A stretch of DNA of 64,000 nt from Lycium barbarum (Eukaryota; Streptophyta; Magnoliopsida; Solanales; Solanaceae), in NCBI RefSeq assembly GCF_019175385.1, contig NC_083338.1, positions 88,309,777 to 88,373,776 of the forward strand, in the 5' to 3' direction. Position numbers and translations under genes: made by a program. Under the pieces are notes generated by a model. The model saw only the letters and a list, made by a program, of their open reading frames with translations. It searched no databases and was not told the origin of the DNA. Each line of letters opens with the position of its first letter. The stretch's first letter is position 1. Positions 10,239-21,635 of the stretch are shown one piece after another.

Positions 10239-11780
10239 TGTTATATCCCGCATTTTTGCACATGCGGATAATTCAAGATGACTGTGGGAAGTTAAGAGCA
10301 AGGTTATAGCTTGATCTTGTTTAGCACACAAGTTGTTTATGAGAGTTATGGATGTGGAAATATTAAGAGTGGCTAGGGGTAAAAAGGAAAATTCGCAAGG
10401 TGACTCATAGAAATATGGAGGAAGGCTAAGGGCAAATTGGGAATTTGGAAAATAAATTTTCATGAATTGCAAAATATAAAAAGAAGAAAAAAAAAGAGGT
10501 TGGGCTTAAGTAAAAAGGCCAAGTGGCCGTCCACCTTAATGGGCCAAGGCCCATGTTGGAGTTTAATATATGTAAAGAAAGATGACAATTCATCTTCAAC
10601 AAAAAGAAAGTTCAAGAAACTTTGAGAGAAAAGAAAAGGGGCCTATTCGGCCAAGGAGAAAATTTTTGGAGCCTTCAACTTTGATCCAAAAAATTTATTT
10701 CTTCTAGTATTCCTACTAATTCAAGGGTCCTCTTCAACGTGGCATAATTGTTAGAGCAAGAAGACTTCTCTTTGTTGCAAGTTTATAATCATAGCCAAGT
10801 GAGAAGTTAAGGAGAAAAGGTAAGAATCAATCTTCTTTTATATGTTATGGATGGTTGTGTAGGTTGTAGTATGTAGAAATGGGTGAAATTCATGAAAATA
10901 TGGATTATGTGTTGTGGCCGTGTGGTTGTGGTATGGTATGGAAAAGAATGAATCAATTTTTCTTAAGTATTTTGGTTGTTGTTATAAGGGAATCCATGAT
11001 GGAAATGAAAGTTTAATGATTCTAGTGAAGTTGTAAGTGTTGGAGAGTTGTTTTAGAAGCTAATGTGATTTTAATGTCACTTTTTGTATTTATGGAAGGT
11101 AATGTTGTTAATGTGTGAATTGTTAGTATAATTCATGAATTTGAAAGGAAGAAATGTGTTGTTGTTGTTCTTGTTGAATTTGAAAGGTTTCGGATGGTAT
11201 GTTGGTTTGGCCGTTTGCAATGTAAGGCGGATTGTCGAAGTGTTCTTGAATATTGTTTGAATGGTTTCGGATTAATACTTGAATATGTGAGCAATTACGA
11301 ATTGAACGTAAATGGAAAGTCGTCAAAGTTTGTAGAAAGAAATTGTTGATGTTAGTATGTGTCTTGAATTGATTGTTGATATTGTTAGAATGATTGTTGA
11401 TATTGTTGTTGATTATTTGGCCGAGTTAAATTCTCGGATTTGTTGTTGATGATATAGCCGAGTTGGATTCTCGGGGATGGTAGTATTTACAGGGGAAATG
11501 CTGCCGAAATTTCTTTAGACAAAGTGTTAGTTAAGGGTGAGATTTTTGGATATCTATGGCTAATGTTTGGTATGTATGAATGTTGTTGTAGATCTTGCGA
11601 AGCCAAAGACTTAAGTTCGGATTAGCGTAGAAAGAGGACAAGATATGTAAGGCTTACATTTTCTTTCTTTGGCATGATCTTTATGAAACGAGCAAATGAC
11701 GTATATATATGATCTCCAAGAAATTCCTATTCTTAGAGCCATTGGGATGGCTAATATCCTTGACTTCCATAAGTTATTTC
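10239..11780 (+). repeat. 3' LTR of W, truncated (1542 of about 3270 bp)
   Basis: It follows the 5' LTR closely from TGTTATATCCCGC to '...gacttccataag' and then stops where S starts at 11781. The hairpin array and the LTR terminus are therefore missing from this copy. Confidence 0.9.
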
Positions 11781-14700
11781 TGTCACACCCTAACCTTACT
11801 AGGGTGTGATGGGCACCTGACCCCATATCCGGAGCCGAGCGAACCCACAGACTATTATTTCATACATAGTCTCATTGGACTCTGAAATCAAATAGTAGTG
11901 AAATGTATAGTAAGCTTTCAAAATCTGTAATCATATAGAGTTTAACACATAATACAGAATGACATATCGGCTGATGGAGCCGCTTACAAAACTGACATAC
12001 TATACCCACGACTCTGTCTGCAAAGTCTCTAACATCAATCCAGAAATCAGAACATACATATACTTTGACTCGGCAACACTCCAGAAGCAAATGGAGCTCG
12101 CCAATCCTGCTGAAACATCTCTTGACAAATCTTCTACTCATCTGTATGTACCTGCGTGGCATGAAATGCAGCCCCCGAAGAAAGGGGGTCAGTACGGAAA
12201 AGGTACTGAGCATGTAAGGCAAGAATCACAGTTAAAGAATCATAACCAATATATGGAGTACAGAAACATATACAGTGTCCAGAATACCAAAGTTCTTGCC
12301 TTTAGAACATAAATCGTGCATACCATAATCACATACCGTACCCGGCCCGTTATGGGACTCGGTGAATGAAATCATGCGTGCGAACATCAAATAGCATATA
12401 CATACCGTACCCGGCCCATTAAGGGACTCGGTGATAGAATCATGTCATCCTGCTTTCATATCATCATGCATGCATATACATATACATATACATACCGTAC
12501 CCGGCCCTCTAGTGAGGGACTCGGTGAATGGAGTCATACCGTACCCGGCCCATTAAGGGACTCGGTAAATGAAATCATGTGCACATATACCGTACCCGGC
12601 CCAACATGGGACTCGGTGCCATAATCATATCATCATATAGATATACCATACCCGGCCCTCTAACGAGGGACTCGGTGAACAATGCAGAAGAATACGCACG
12701 ATAACATATCCTGGCCCGGGACTCAGTGAATAGACATATTAAGACTTGCACGAAGAGAGTAGTGCGAAACCACATGCACATAAATCAAGACTCGATAGAT
12801 ACGTACACTTACCGACATCTGACGGCTCAGAAACAAGTTTCGGATCAATCCGAGTTAGTATGAGAAAGTTATGAACGTTTGAAGTACAGAAGCTTTTATG
12901 AACGTTTCAGAAGCCGTTTTTGGAGAATCGAAGCGACAATCACATCAAACCCCTTTCGGATATTGTATGGATCAAATCAAATCAAATATAGCTTTTAGAA
13001 TCATATGTACATATCCAAGTGTATCAAAGACTTAGCAGAATATTCAAACGTGCTATCATTTGGAAATCAAGACATAAGCCATATCACTTATCTTTCGAAT
13101 ACCCATTTCGGAAACATATCAAACAAACTTCGGACATTATGGATACACGTCAAATCATATGAAACAGCTTATGGAAATCAAAGACATTAGCCATCCTAGT
13201 GGCTCTAAGAATAGGAATTTATTTGCAATCATACATATACGTCATTTATTCGTTCCATCAAGATCATGCCAAAAGAAAGAAAGGTAAGCCTTACATACTT
13301 GTGACACGCCTTATTAGCTACGCGTATTCGTCCAAACTTGTTAGTCTACATACAAAAGAATTCACATAATCATTAGATTCATTGTTATTCACTTGCCTTA
13401 GTCTTTCAATTGAATTCACTTATATTCTACCGAAATTTCGGCAGCATTTCCCCTGTAAATACAACATCCCCGAGAATCTAACTCGGCCAATTTAGCAACG
13501 ACAAACCCGAGAATACAACTCGGCCAAATTATCAATAACAATACCAACAATCATATCTTCCAACTTCAACAATTAATTCAAAATACACTCCAACATTAGT
13601 AGCTCCTTTACATAATTCAATAACATTTCCTTTACATTTAATTCATACTTGTTCACATGTTCAAATACTAATCCGAAACCATTCAACAATATGCGAGAGC
13701 ACTTTAACAACCCGCACAACATTTCAAACGGCCCAACCAACACATACACTACCCGAATTCCTCCAAATTCAATTAGAACAATTACAACACATTTCCTTTC
13801 TTCCAAATTCATAGACTACATCAACAATCTATACTTTAGCAATATCATTCACTCTTATAATCATAAGGAACCATACTAATATCACATTAATTTCTTCCAT
13901 AATCCACAAACAATTACAACTTCATTTCAAGCCGTTAAATTCTCATTTCACATCATGGAATCCACAACTATAACAATCAATATACTAAGTAAAATTAATT
14001 CATCATTGCTACACAAATGACCACTCACACGGCCACCTCCCTACACACACATATTTCATGAATTTCATCCATTTTTACTTACCACAACATTCACAAATCA
14101 TCTCTAACACATAGGAAAAGAGATTAAATCTTACCTTCCTCCACTTGTCTTCTCACTTGACTAGGGTTTGCAAATCACCCAAATGGATGCTTGGCTTTCT
14201 CCAACAACAATTCCATGTTGTTAAGGACCTTCCAATTAGTAGAAAAGCTAAAAGAAAATAATTTTTCTTGGTTAAGCACCCTTTACTTGGTAGGGATTGA
14301 TTTTTGAAGAATTTTTATCAATTTTTCTCATGGACTTTCTCTATGGCCGAAATGGCCTTAAGCTTTTCTCTCTTCTTTCTCTTGTTCTTCTTTTCTTGAA
14401 ACCTCTAGAACTTATTGTGATAAGGATGACTTAGTCATACTTTTATTGACCAAATTTTATTTAATATTTGCTTGGGCCATAACCATGGCCGGTTGGGCCT
14501 CACAAATTTGGGCCTTATTATTTTTTTTGATTTTTTTGGGCCAACTCGGTTTGGTCCCGAGTTGGGCCTAGCCCACTGACCTTTCGACCTTAAAACATTC
14601 ATATCTCCTTGTACCTACGTCACCTGGGGACCCATGACCTATGGTTGGAAAGCTAATTCAATTATCTACAACTTATATTCCTTGGTACCTTTCCAAATTC

Positions 14701-14935
14701 CAAACTTATAATACCGTTTTTGCCCCTTGAAGTCAGATCACCCGAAAACGTTTTCTTAAAAATATTCGTTTGGAGGACTTCCACTTTGATTTGGCCCAAG
14801 GGTCCTTCTTGAGTCGTGTTTAACTTCTCATATGTGATTCATATGATTTTGTTTTTTGATGTCCCAAAAAAAAATCTTGATGTGTGGGTCCCACCTTAGC
14901 AAATAATCTGACGTTCAAAAATACGGGATATAACA
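11781..14935 (-). repeat. Lone LTR S (3155 bp), inverted
   Basis: In minus orientation it starts TGTTATATCCCG (at 14935) and ends GGTTAGGGTGTGACA (at 11781). The terminal ~70 bases match V's LTR closely, so it belongs to the V-related group. Features in minus sense are an AACTCGG palindrome at 14541-14565, CCGAG/CTCGG hairpins at about 13467-13525, the tgctgccgaaatttc motif near 13427-13462 and a hairpin-repeat array at 12333-12735. The 5 bp flanks are atttc (left) and caaat (right), so it is not a simple solo LTR. Confidence 0.85.
12333..12735 (-). repeat. Hairpin-repeat array in S
   Basis: Seven units read on the plus strand as taccgtacccggCCC...GGGactcggt. Central arms vary together: CCCTC with GAGGG (near 12505 and 12655), CCCA with TGGG (near 12600), and weaker versions near 12345, 12410 and 12550. 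It is the inverted counterpart of W 5330-5815. Confidence 0.75.
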
Positions 14936-15992
14936 CAAATCATGCTTTCACAATCTAAACGTACTTCAAAAGTAGACATACTTGAAAAGACGATTTTTGA
15001 AATATAGACATACCTCAAATTCCACCCAAACGTAATTCCCAAGGTTCTACAATCACACTACAATGGTTTTAGATGAGAAGGATTAGAGCTTTAATCTAAT
15101 TCTACCCATATAGCCCCTTTATAAAAAAAAAATCGGGTTTTCATGTCTAGAACGTGTTCTTTAACACTTCATGAATCAATCATGGATTCTAATCCAATAG
15201 GATAACCTACACTAGTCTAAACCCTTTCAATAACATCAGAAAATTCAAGGATCATACCTTATTGAAGGATTCTTAACGTCTCAATACGTCCCTTTCTCTT
15301 CTCATTCTTGGGTTTCAAGAATCTAAGGTTTTTGGAAGATGAACTAGTGTTAATTTGATGCTAGATTGGTGAAGTAATGATGGGAATTGATCAAGAACTT
15401 ACCTTATATGTTTTGGGGAACCCCTAGGTTGTTTCCTCTCAAAAGGTCGGCCAAAATGAAGTGGGAATGAATATAACGAAGTTAGGCTTTTATAAAATTA
15501 AAAAAAAATCGCTTCAGGCATAAAATGGTCCTGTGCGTCGCCCAGGGCGTTGCACACAGTGTATCAATTTCTACGGCGTCAAAATTTGAATTGCCTAAAA
15601 ATTTGGCCTGGGGCACCGCGCACGCCTAATTTTACACTACACAAATGAAGTTTAGTAAATTGGGCATAACTCCTAGCACAAAGCTTCGTTGGAGCTGGGA
15701 GACCTACCGTTGGAAAGTAATTTCAAAGATCTACAAGTTTTATTGAGGAAGTTTTCCCAAATGCTAAACCTATTTTCATGAAACTGGCATAGAAGTTAGA
15801 CTTACTAAAATTTAGACGAGTTTGAGAACTCTTATGAACTTCATTATTTGGGTTGACTTCAAAACGACTGCTTATCACCCAAATTCATCCCGAATGGATT
15901 AATATAGCTAAAATATCATGTTATTACTAGTTTTATAGTTTCACACCTAGTTTTATAGTTTCACACCTAGCCCGCATTTACGGGGTGTTTCA
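14936..15992 (-). repeat. Partial 3' LTR of T
   Basis: Matches T's other LTR from about 15029 to 15992 (compare 18420-19381), including 'gttttcatgtctagaacgtg'. A 20 bp unit ('ctagttttatagtttcacac') is duplicated at about 15929-15968. The terminus on the minus strand reads TGAAACACCCCG, a mutated TGTAACACCCCG. The 93 bases at 14936-15028 have no match in the other LTR. Confidence 0.75.
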
Positions 15993-16560
15993 TTATCACC
16001 TGTTATGATCATTCATCTCTGAATGAAAGTCATGGCCTCAGATTTTCACTAAACCTCAAGTCTTCAAAATTCTCGCTAGTGTTCCTTTGTATTGTAAGAT
16101 ATCTCAAGCAAAACTCATATAATACTATAACAATAACCATATGGCCCTCACCGAGACTCCCACAACTATTTCAGACTAGCCTAACATGGAATAAGGGATT
16201 TACACCTGTAGTCTACCTCGAGATTTAATGATATTACTCTTCCATTCATAAAGGGTTCATCTAGAAATACAAGCCTAACTATTTTTAATCGGCAGCCTAG
16301 AATTGCATAACACTCGGAAATCCAGTCTATCCTCATAATAATTTCAAAGTTCACCATTCCTATTTCCAACAATTCAGAGGTAGTCTCACGACCTTTAACT
16401 ATGGCTACACAATCTCTATAGATTCTAGAAGCAATTACGAGAATACTAGTAGGGGTATTCACAGAAAAGGGTTCTAAAAATTACTCGGGTTCTACATCAA
16501 AATCAAAGGCAAGGTACTTAATCACATAAAAAAGATTCGAACCTAGAACGATCAACGAAT
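15993..16560 (-). pseudogene. Protease relic of T
   Basis: The minus strand encodes the end of a Ty3 protease/linker (16181-16462): ASRIYRDC, then ELLEIGMVNFEIIMRIDWIS, which matches the family's 'LEMVDFDVIMGMDWL'. Just upstream, near 16510-16545, the active-site region reads VLGSNLFYV where DPGSTLSYV is expected, so the catalytic Asp is gone. RT, RNase H and integrase are deleted. A pre-PPT stem-loop remnant lies at 16008-16026. Confidence 0.7.
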
Positions 16561-16960
16561 ACGCATCAAGAGAACAAATACGGAGAATACTTACCTTGCA
16601 ACATCAACAATCAAACCATACAATCACCCCAACACCTACTATAAAAGTCCAAGTGACTCTGTACCATCCATTAAAGTGTTCATCACAACCAGCGCGCATT
16701 TCCTAGCACCATTGTTCACTAGGTTAGGAACTGCGGCACGAGTTAAAACCATCTCCACAAGGCACGAGTAACGAACGCATCAGAATGATCCAAAAGGAAG
16801 TTCAAGCTCTATAGCATAATCTAGAATAATGAATAATGAGAAACACCTATAAATGCCTTGGTAGTCTTTCGATCATGCAGGTGATCAGGCTGCACAAGGA
16901 AGACTCCACTAGACACCGCTCCACAGACACAGACAACTCATAGGACACATTTAAACCTAG

Positions 16961-16972
16961 GCTCTGATACCA
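16961..16972 (-). promoter_or_regulatory. Primer binding site of T
   Basis: GCTCTGATACCA on the plus strand is the reverse complement of TGGTATCAGAGC. It lies four bases from the LTR boundary at 16977. Confidence 0.85.
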
Positions 16973-16976
16973 AGCT

Positions 16977-19381
16977 TGTAATGCCCCAAAACCCACCCTA
17001 GGCGTAAGAGGCATCCGATGTTATGAATAATACCAGAAGCACTTTATAAAATCAATAAACGTCTAATCTCTTTCGAAAAATCTTTTAATAAATACGAAAA
17101 CTAGTCATTAATAAGTTGGATAAAAGAACGATCATACTTTGATATAATCCAGCGGATGTCAAATTAAAAACTTAGTAAATAAATGTGGAAAAATACCTAA
17201 TGAGTCACACAAGACTCCAACGCACTACCCACAATCTGACAACTGTCTATGTACCTTCCAAGATAATAAAGAGTGTCTAACAATATTGGGACGTAGCTCG
17301 AAACTAAAACACTAAAAGCAAAGATAGAATGGTGCCCTACGAACAATCATATAGGCTCACCGAATAGTCTCTAAAGAAGCAAGTTCTCTTAAGTCGTAGG
17401 CGTATCACGAACCTTCTCCTCAATGATACCTAACATACCATAAAAAACAGCAATGGTATGCATGAGTACTGGGTACTCAGTGAGTGTCTAAGAGGAAATA
17501 GTTAATAAAACCAAAGAAAGGTAGTAAAATCAATAAAATGATATCAAAAGAAACAGTTCGAACTCCAGAGAATAAGCAAGCCAGTAAACTAGGGAAATTC
17601 ACCAATAAGAGCCAACATACAGGAATATATCAAGTTCCACTTATGTTACCGTTCACATCATTCTGTGTTTTATTTACGAACTCAAGGTTTCCACAAGCCA
17701 TTCAGAGGAAACAAAGATACAAAACAAGCCAATCACAGGCAAATAAATCAGTCGATACTCCGGGATAGGAAACCACGGAGGCTGATAGTCTACTGGACTG
17801 GCACAATAATAGGTACTCTAGGCTAGGAAGCAACATAGGTCAATCATCCTCTGGACAGACACAACAATTGATACTCCGGGCCAGGAAGAAAAGGAGGTCA
17901 ATCATCCTTTGGATTGACACAGCAATAGATACTCTGAGCTAGGAAGCAACGGAGGTCAATCATCCTCCGGACTGACACAACAATACACGTATTGATATGT
18001 TAGGATCCATAACAGCTAATCATCCTCTGGACTATCATATCTTGCCCATACAGGCCCAATCACAAACAAAATACAAATCATGACATATTATCGAATCATC
18101 AATCATGGCTTAGAACCGGATCTCACTTCTCAAGTCTTCATCTCAAAATAGAGGCATTTTAAGTCATAACCGATTTAGAATCTTATTCAAATCTCTTATT
18201 CAATTTCAAGAAACCCATTCAACAAAAAAATAAGTTTAAGGTCTAACCTTTAGAAAAATAAGTTCAATCATCCAATAATGGGAAAATCAAGTATCACAAA
18301 GTAGTATAGTTCGTATAAGGTTCGACGCGGGCTTGACCCTACACAAGAATGACCTTGTCTAAAGAAATCATCTTTAATTCCAAAAGAACTTCCACCAAAC
18401 AAGAGTTATAACTTATACAAACATAATTCCCAAGGTTCTACAATCACACTACAATGGTTTTAGATGATAAAGATTAGATCTTTAATCTAATTCTTCCCAT
18501 ATAGCCCCTTTATAAAAAAAAATAGGGTTTTCATGTCTAGAACGTGTTCTTTAACACTTCATGAATCAATCATGGATTCTAATCTCATAGGGTAACCTAC
18601 ACTAGTCTAAACTCTTTCAATAACATTATAAAAGTCAAGTATAATACATTATTGAAGGAAGTTCAATGTCTCCAAACGTCCATTTCTTCTTCTCTTTCTT
18701 GGGTTTCAAGAATCTAGGGTTTTTTTAAGATGAACTAATGTTAATTTGATGCTAGATTGGTGAAGTAATGATGGGAATTGATCAAGAACTTGGCTTATAT
18801 GTTTTGGGGAAACACTAGGGTTTTTTTCTCTCAAAAGGTTAGCCAAAACGAAGTGGGAATGAATGAATATAACGAAGTTAGGCTTTTATAAAATTCGGAA
18901 AAAATCGCTTCAGGCATAAAATGGCCTGGTACGTCGTCCAAGGCGGTGCACACAATGTATCTATTTCGACGTCATCAAAATTTTTAATTTCCTAAAAATT
19001 TGGCCTAGGGCGCCGCCCAGGGCGCAGCGCACGCCTTATTTTACACTACACAAATGATGTTTAGTAAAATAGGCATAACGCCTAGCATAGAGCTCTGTTG
19101 GAGCTGGGGGATCTTCCGTTGGAAAGGTATTTAAAATATCTACAAGTTTCATTGAGTAAGTTTTCCCAAATTCTAAACCTATTTTAATGAAACTGGCTTA
19201 GTACTCAGACCTACTAAAATTTAGACGAGTTTGGGAACTCTTACGAACTTCACTATTTGGGTTGACTTCAAAACGACTGCTTATCACCCATATTCATCCC
19301 GAATGGATTAATATAGGTAAAATATCATCTTATTACTAGTTTTATACTTTCACGCCTTACCCGAATTTACGGGGTGTTACA
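16977..19381 (-). repeat. 5' LTR of T (2405 bp)
   Basis: On the minus strand it starts TGTAACACCCCGTAAATT (19381) and ends TGGGGCATTACA (16977). It holds a GC-rich patch at about 18925-19035 (ggcgccgcccagggcg) within otherwise AT-rich DNA, about 350-450 bp from its start. Repeats of 'gatactc-gg...gtcaatcatcct-tgga' at about 17750-18035 form a diverged tandem array of roughly 60-70 bp. Confidence 0.8.
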
Positions 19382-19615
19382 GCCCCAGTGTAAGAGTGTA
19401 CTTGTTGATTCTGGATTTTACTGTGTTGAAGGAATTTTTCGAGATCCTTCTCAAAAATTCTGCCCCAATGTAGAAGTTCTAATCAGTTCGTCCCTCTAAA
19501 CTGATATATTGAATCTCAAAAATTCTTCCCAGTTTCCATGTAGGGTTGTCTTTGTCTTTCTTTTGCCAAAACATCTCTGAGGTTTCTTAGGGTTTATTGG
19601 GAATTTTATTTTGAA

Positions 19616-19875
19616 CGATCAAGCTCGGGAGATCGCCTACGTATCCCTATTGGGAATCAAGTTATAACGTAGTTCGGGATAAATATATCGGGATTTATTG
19701 GTGAGACCGAACTTAAAAGAGCGCCTACGTATCCCAAATGGGAATAAGGTCATAACGTAGTTCGAAATTCATGATTTGGGATTTTTGCGTTAAAGTGACC
19801 GAGCTTGGAAAAGAGCCTACGTATCCCTTTATAAGTATAGGGAATCAGGTCCTCGCGTAGTTTGTACATAATTTG
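19616..19875 (-). repeat. Tandem repeats in O's 3' non-coding region
   Basis: Three diverged units of about 87-93 bp each contain 'cctacgtatccc' (19636, 19723, 19816) followed by 'gggaatcaggtcataacgtagttc' variants. Such repeats are typical of the 3' part of Tat/Ogre-like elements in Solanaceae, as I recall them. Confidence 0.75.
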
Positions 19876-19976
19876 GATTGGTTTTTTCATAGAAATGCAA
19901 AATTACAAGTAAAGGAAATGCGATAAAAAGCAACATAAACTATAGGTGTTATAAATCTCTGAAGTCGTCTTCTTCC

Positions 19977-20570
19977 TCAAAAGTAGTATCTCTTGATGGC
20001 ATCTGAATTTATTTGTTTCTGCCACTCTTGACCATCTATTTCAGTGAGGACAACTGGTCCTCCTGATAAGACCTTTCGCACCATATAAGGCCCTTTAGTT
20101 TGGTGCAAACTTTCCTTTGTATTCTTCTTGATTCTGATGCTAACATAGGGCTTCGGTTGTCTGATTTTTTGCTTAATCGGGGTGAATCCCTCTAAGATTG
20201 GCAATCTATGAGCGACAATGTCTGTACTCATGCCCGGCATATCAGGATATGACCAAGCAAAAACATCTTCATACTCTTTCAACAAACTCCGATACCTTTC
20301 TTTCTCAACCTCTATCAAATGCACACTTATCCTGGTCTCCCGAATCAATTCCTCATTCCCTAGATTAACTGCCTCTGTTTCCTCTAGATTTGGTGTCGGT
20401 CTATTTTCATATTCTTCTTTGACATCTATCAACCACTCTGGTTCAGTTATCTCTTCCTCTTGATCTTTGTTTTGTTCATCATCATTCTTACTTGTTTCAT
20501 AACATGTCATGACATTATTTGTGGCTTTTGTATTATTACTGTAAAACAAAGTAACATAATTTTCAATCAT
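19977..20570 (-). pseudogene. O: RT N-terminus fused to integrase C-terminus by a large deletion
   Basis: The 197-codon frame starts with the pre-RT region (acidic stretch EEEITEPEWLIDVKEEYENRP), then RT entry LLKEYEDVFAWSYPDMPG...HRLPI...KQKIRQPKP. From about residue 153 it jumps to the end of integrase: GPYMVRKVLSGG-VVLTEIDG, then INSDAIKRYYF. The RT palm with its DD motif, RNase H and the integrase core are absent, so roughly 3 kb was deleted in frame. The product cannot be active. It lies just before the 3' repeats, as expected for the pol end. Confidence 0.8.
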
Positions 20571-20591
20571 GTAAAAGCAATCTTAATTACC

Positions 20592-20647
<56 letters not shown>
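20592..20647. repeat. (AT)n microsatellite
   Basis: About 24 uninterrupted AT units in the O linker between the RT frame and the upstream protease linker. Confidence 0.95.
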
Positions 20648-20649
<2 letters not shown>

Positions 20650-20862
20650 AAAAGTAAAACAATCTTGTCTTATTGCAAATTTTGAGGCGTTTTTATTGAA
20701 ATTTTAAAAGAGTGATACAGACTTTGGTCTTGACTCGGAATGGAACATCGAGCCATTTTCATTATTAAACAACACGTAATAAGAAAGTGTAAAAGCGTGA
20801 AAAGGCAATAAGTCGGGCCTCAAAGCCGACTTTCGCCGTTTTTCTGAAAGTGAGCATTCTTT

Positions 20863-21174
20863 CTACCACAAGATGAACAATGGGGTAGAACTCCATCCAC
20901 TTGACATTTCTCCTAGCTCAGCATGATGAATCTCCAGTGCTTCAAAGCATTCTTCAATGGTGGCTGCGCATTCCTCTTCCCAAAACAACGTCCTTAAACC
21001 CTCTTCTGGATCTTCGCAGCCGTGACTCAATGAGCATGCTGTGAAGGACTGGTATAGACGAGGAAATGGATTTCTCATTTTAATAGGACCTCTTGGTCCA
21101 TGTTCTGCTTCTTCTTCTGCCTCACGCGGCTTGTATCCGACCACAAATCGATAGTTCCTATTTTCTATAGTCAC
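20863..21174 (-). pseudogene. O: protease-RT linker frame
   Basis: A 103-codon piece: VVGYKPREAEEEAEHGP near the start, then NPFPRLYQSFTACS and a Glu-rich tail (EEECAATIEECFEALEI). It resembles the spacer between protease and RT in Ogre/Tat polyproteins. It is bounded by stops, and the neighbouring frames at 20571-20862 are too damaged to read. Confidence 0.6.
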
Positions 21175-21629
21175 TGGTTTTTTAATTCCCTGTTAGTTCC
21201 TTCCCAAACCTTTCCCAGGCTCCAAAAAATTTCTTATCATAGTTGTGGCAACCATTTTGTAGATCGGTGGCATAGGCATATCCTCATCATTCCCCCTGCG
21301 ATCTAACATGGCTAATTCAACGGTGTGAAAACCAGTAGTGCTTGGCGATTTTTCTGTGATCGGTACTGAATTGTCCGCATAGTTATACTTCCTTTACCGT
21401 AAATCACGACTTCTTCATCATCCCAAATGAATTTGAAATATTGATGCAATGAAGACGCCACAACCCCAGCGGTGTGCAACTAAGGTCGTCCCAACAATAA
21501 ATTATAACTTGTTTTGATATCCATAATAATGAACTCTACGGGGCCCATTTGTATGTGCAAATCTATTTCTTAAATTGGATCACTAGTTGCGCTATCATAA
21601 GCTTTTACATTTGTTCGACTTTGGTGGAT
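21175..21629 (-). pseudogene. O: C-terminal half of protease
   Basis: The minus strand gives IHQSRTNVKAYDS, DLHIQMGPVEFIIMD and SYNLLLGRP, then after a stop HTAGVVASSLHQYFKFIWDDE. This is the second half of the retroviral-type aspartic protease and its flank. The N-terminal half with the active site is at 58500-58871. X inserted between the two at codons for I-H. Confidence 0.75.
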
Positions 21630-21635
21630 TGTCAC

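Larger units (their letters stand above)
3257..11780 (+). mobile_element. Element W: non-autonomous long-LTR Ty3-type element, 3' truncated
   Basis: W has a 3268 bp 5' LTR (3257-6524), an initiator tRNA-Met primer site, a 3714 bp internal region, a PPT and the first 1542 bp of a 3' LTR (10239-11780). The LTR copies match closely along their shared length. The internal region has no gag, protease, RT or integrase core. It keeps only a relic of the integrase C-terminus near 9835-10090, showing descent from an autonomous Tekay/Del-like element. It carries a 183-codon novel ORF and a 5S rRNA-derived segment. The 5 bp before it are cttct; the matching copy was lost with the 3' end. Size and layout fit the LARD concept (large retrotransposon derivative). 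Confidence 0.85.
14936..19381 (-). mobile_element. Element T: internally deleted Ty3 element inserted in O
   Basis: In minus orientation it has a complete 2405 bp 5' LTR (16977-19381), a tRNA-Met primer site (16961-16972), only 984 bp of internal DNA (15993-16976) and a partial 3' LTR (about 15029-15992; unclear sequence at 14936-15028). The right flank is O's 3' non-coding DNA; the 5 bp there are gcccc. The left end and second target copy were lost at the junction with S. Confidence 0.8.
19382..21629 (-). mobile_element. Element O (Ogre/Tat type), left part: protease to 3' non-coding region
   Basis: This continues the frame broken at 58498. Right of the nest the protease reads ...NVCPVTTLKQLGYDVGKIH. 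Left of the nest it resumes IHQSRTNVKAYDSATSDP, then EIDLHIQMGPVEFIIMDIKTSYNLLLGRP. The order PR, linker, RT and 3' non-coding repeats on one strand fits the Ogre/Tat clade. The element is internally deleted and interrupted by T. Confidence 0.8.

Noticed and set aside
12333..12735. Regularly spaced palindromic repeats resembling a CRISPR array
   Set aside because: Plant retrotransposon LTR context, variable spacing, no unique spacers and no cas genes; they are LTR hairpin repeats also found in W.
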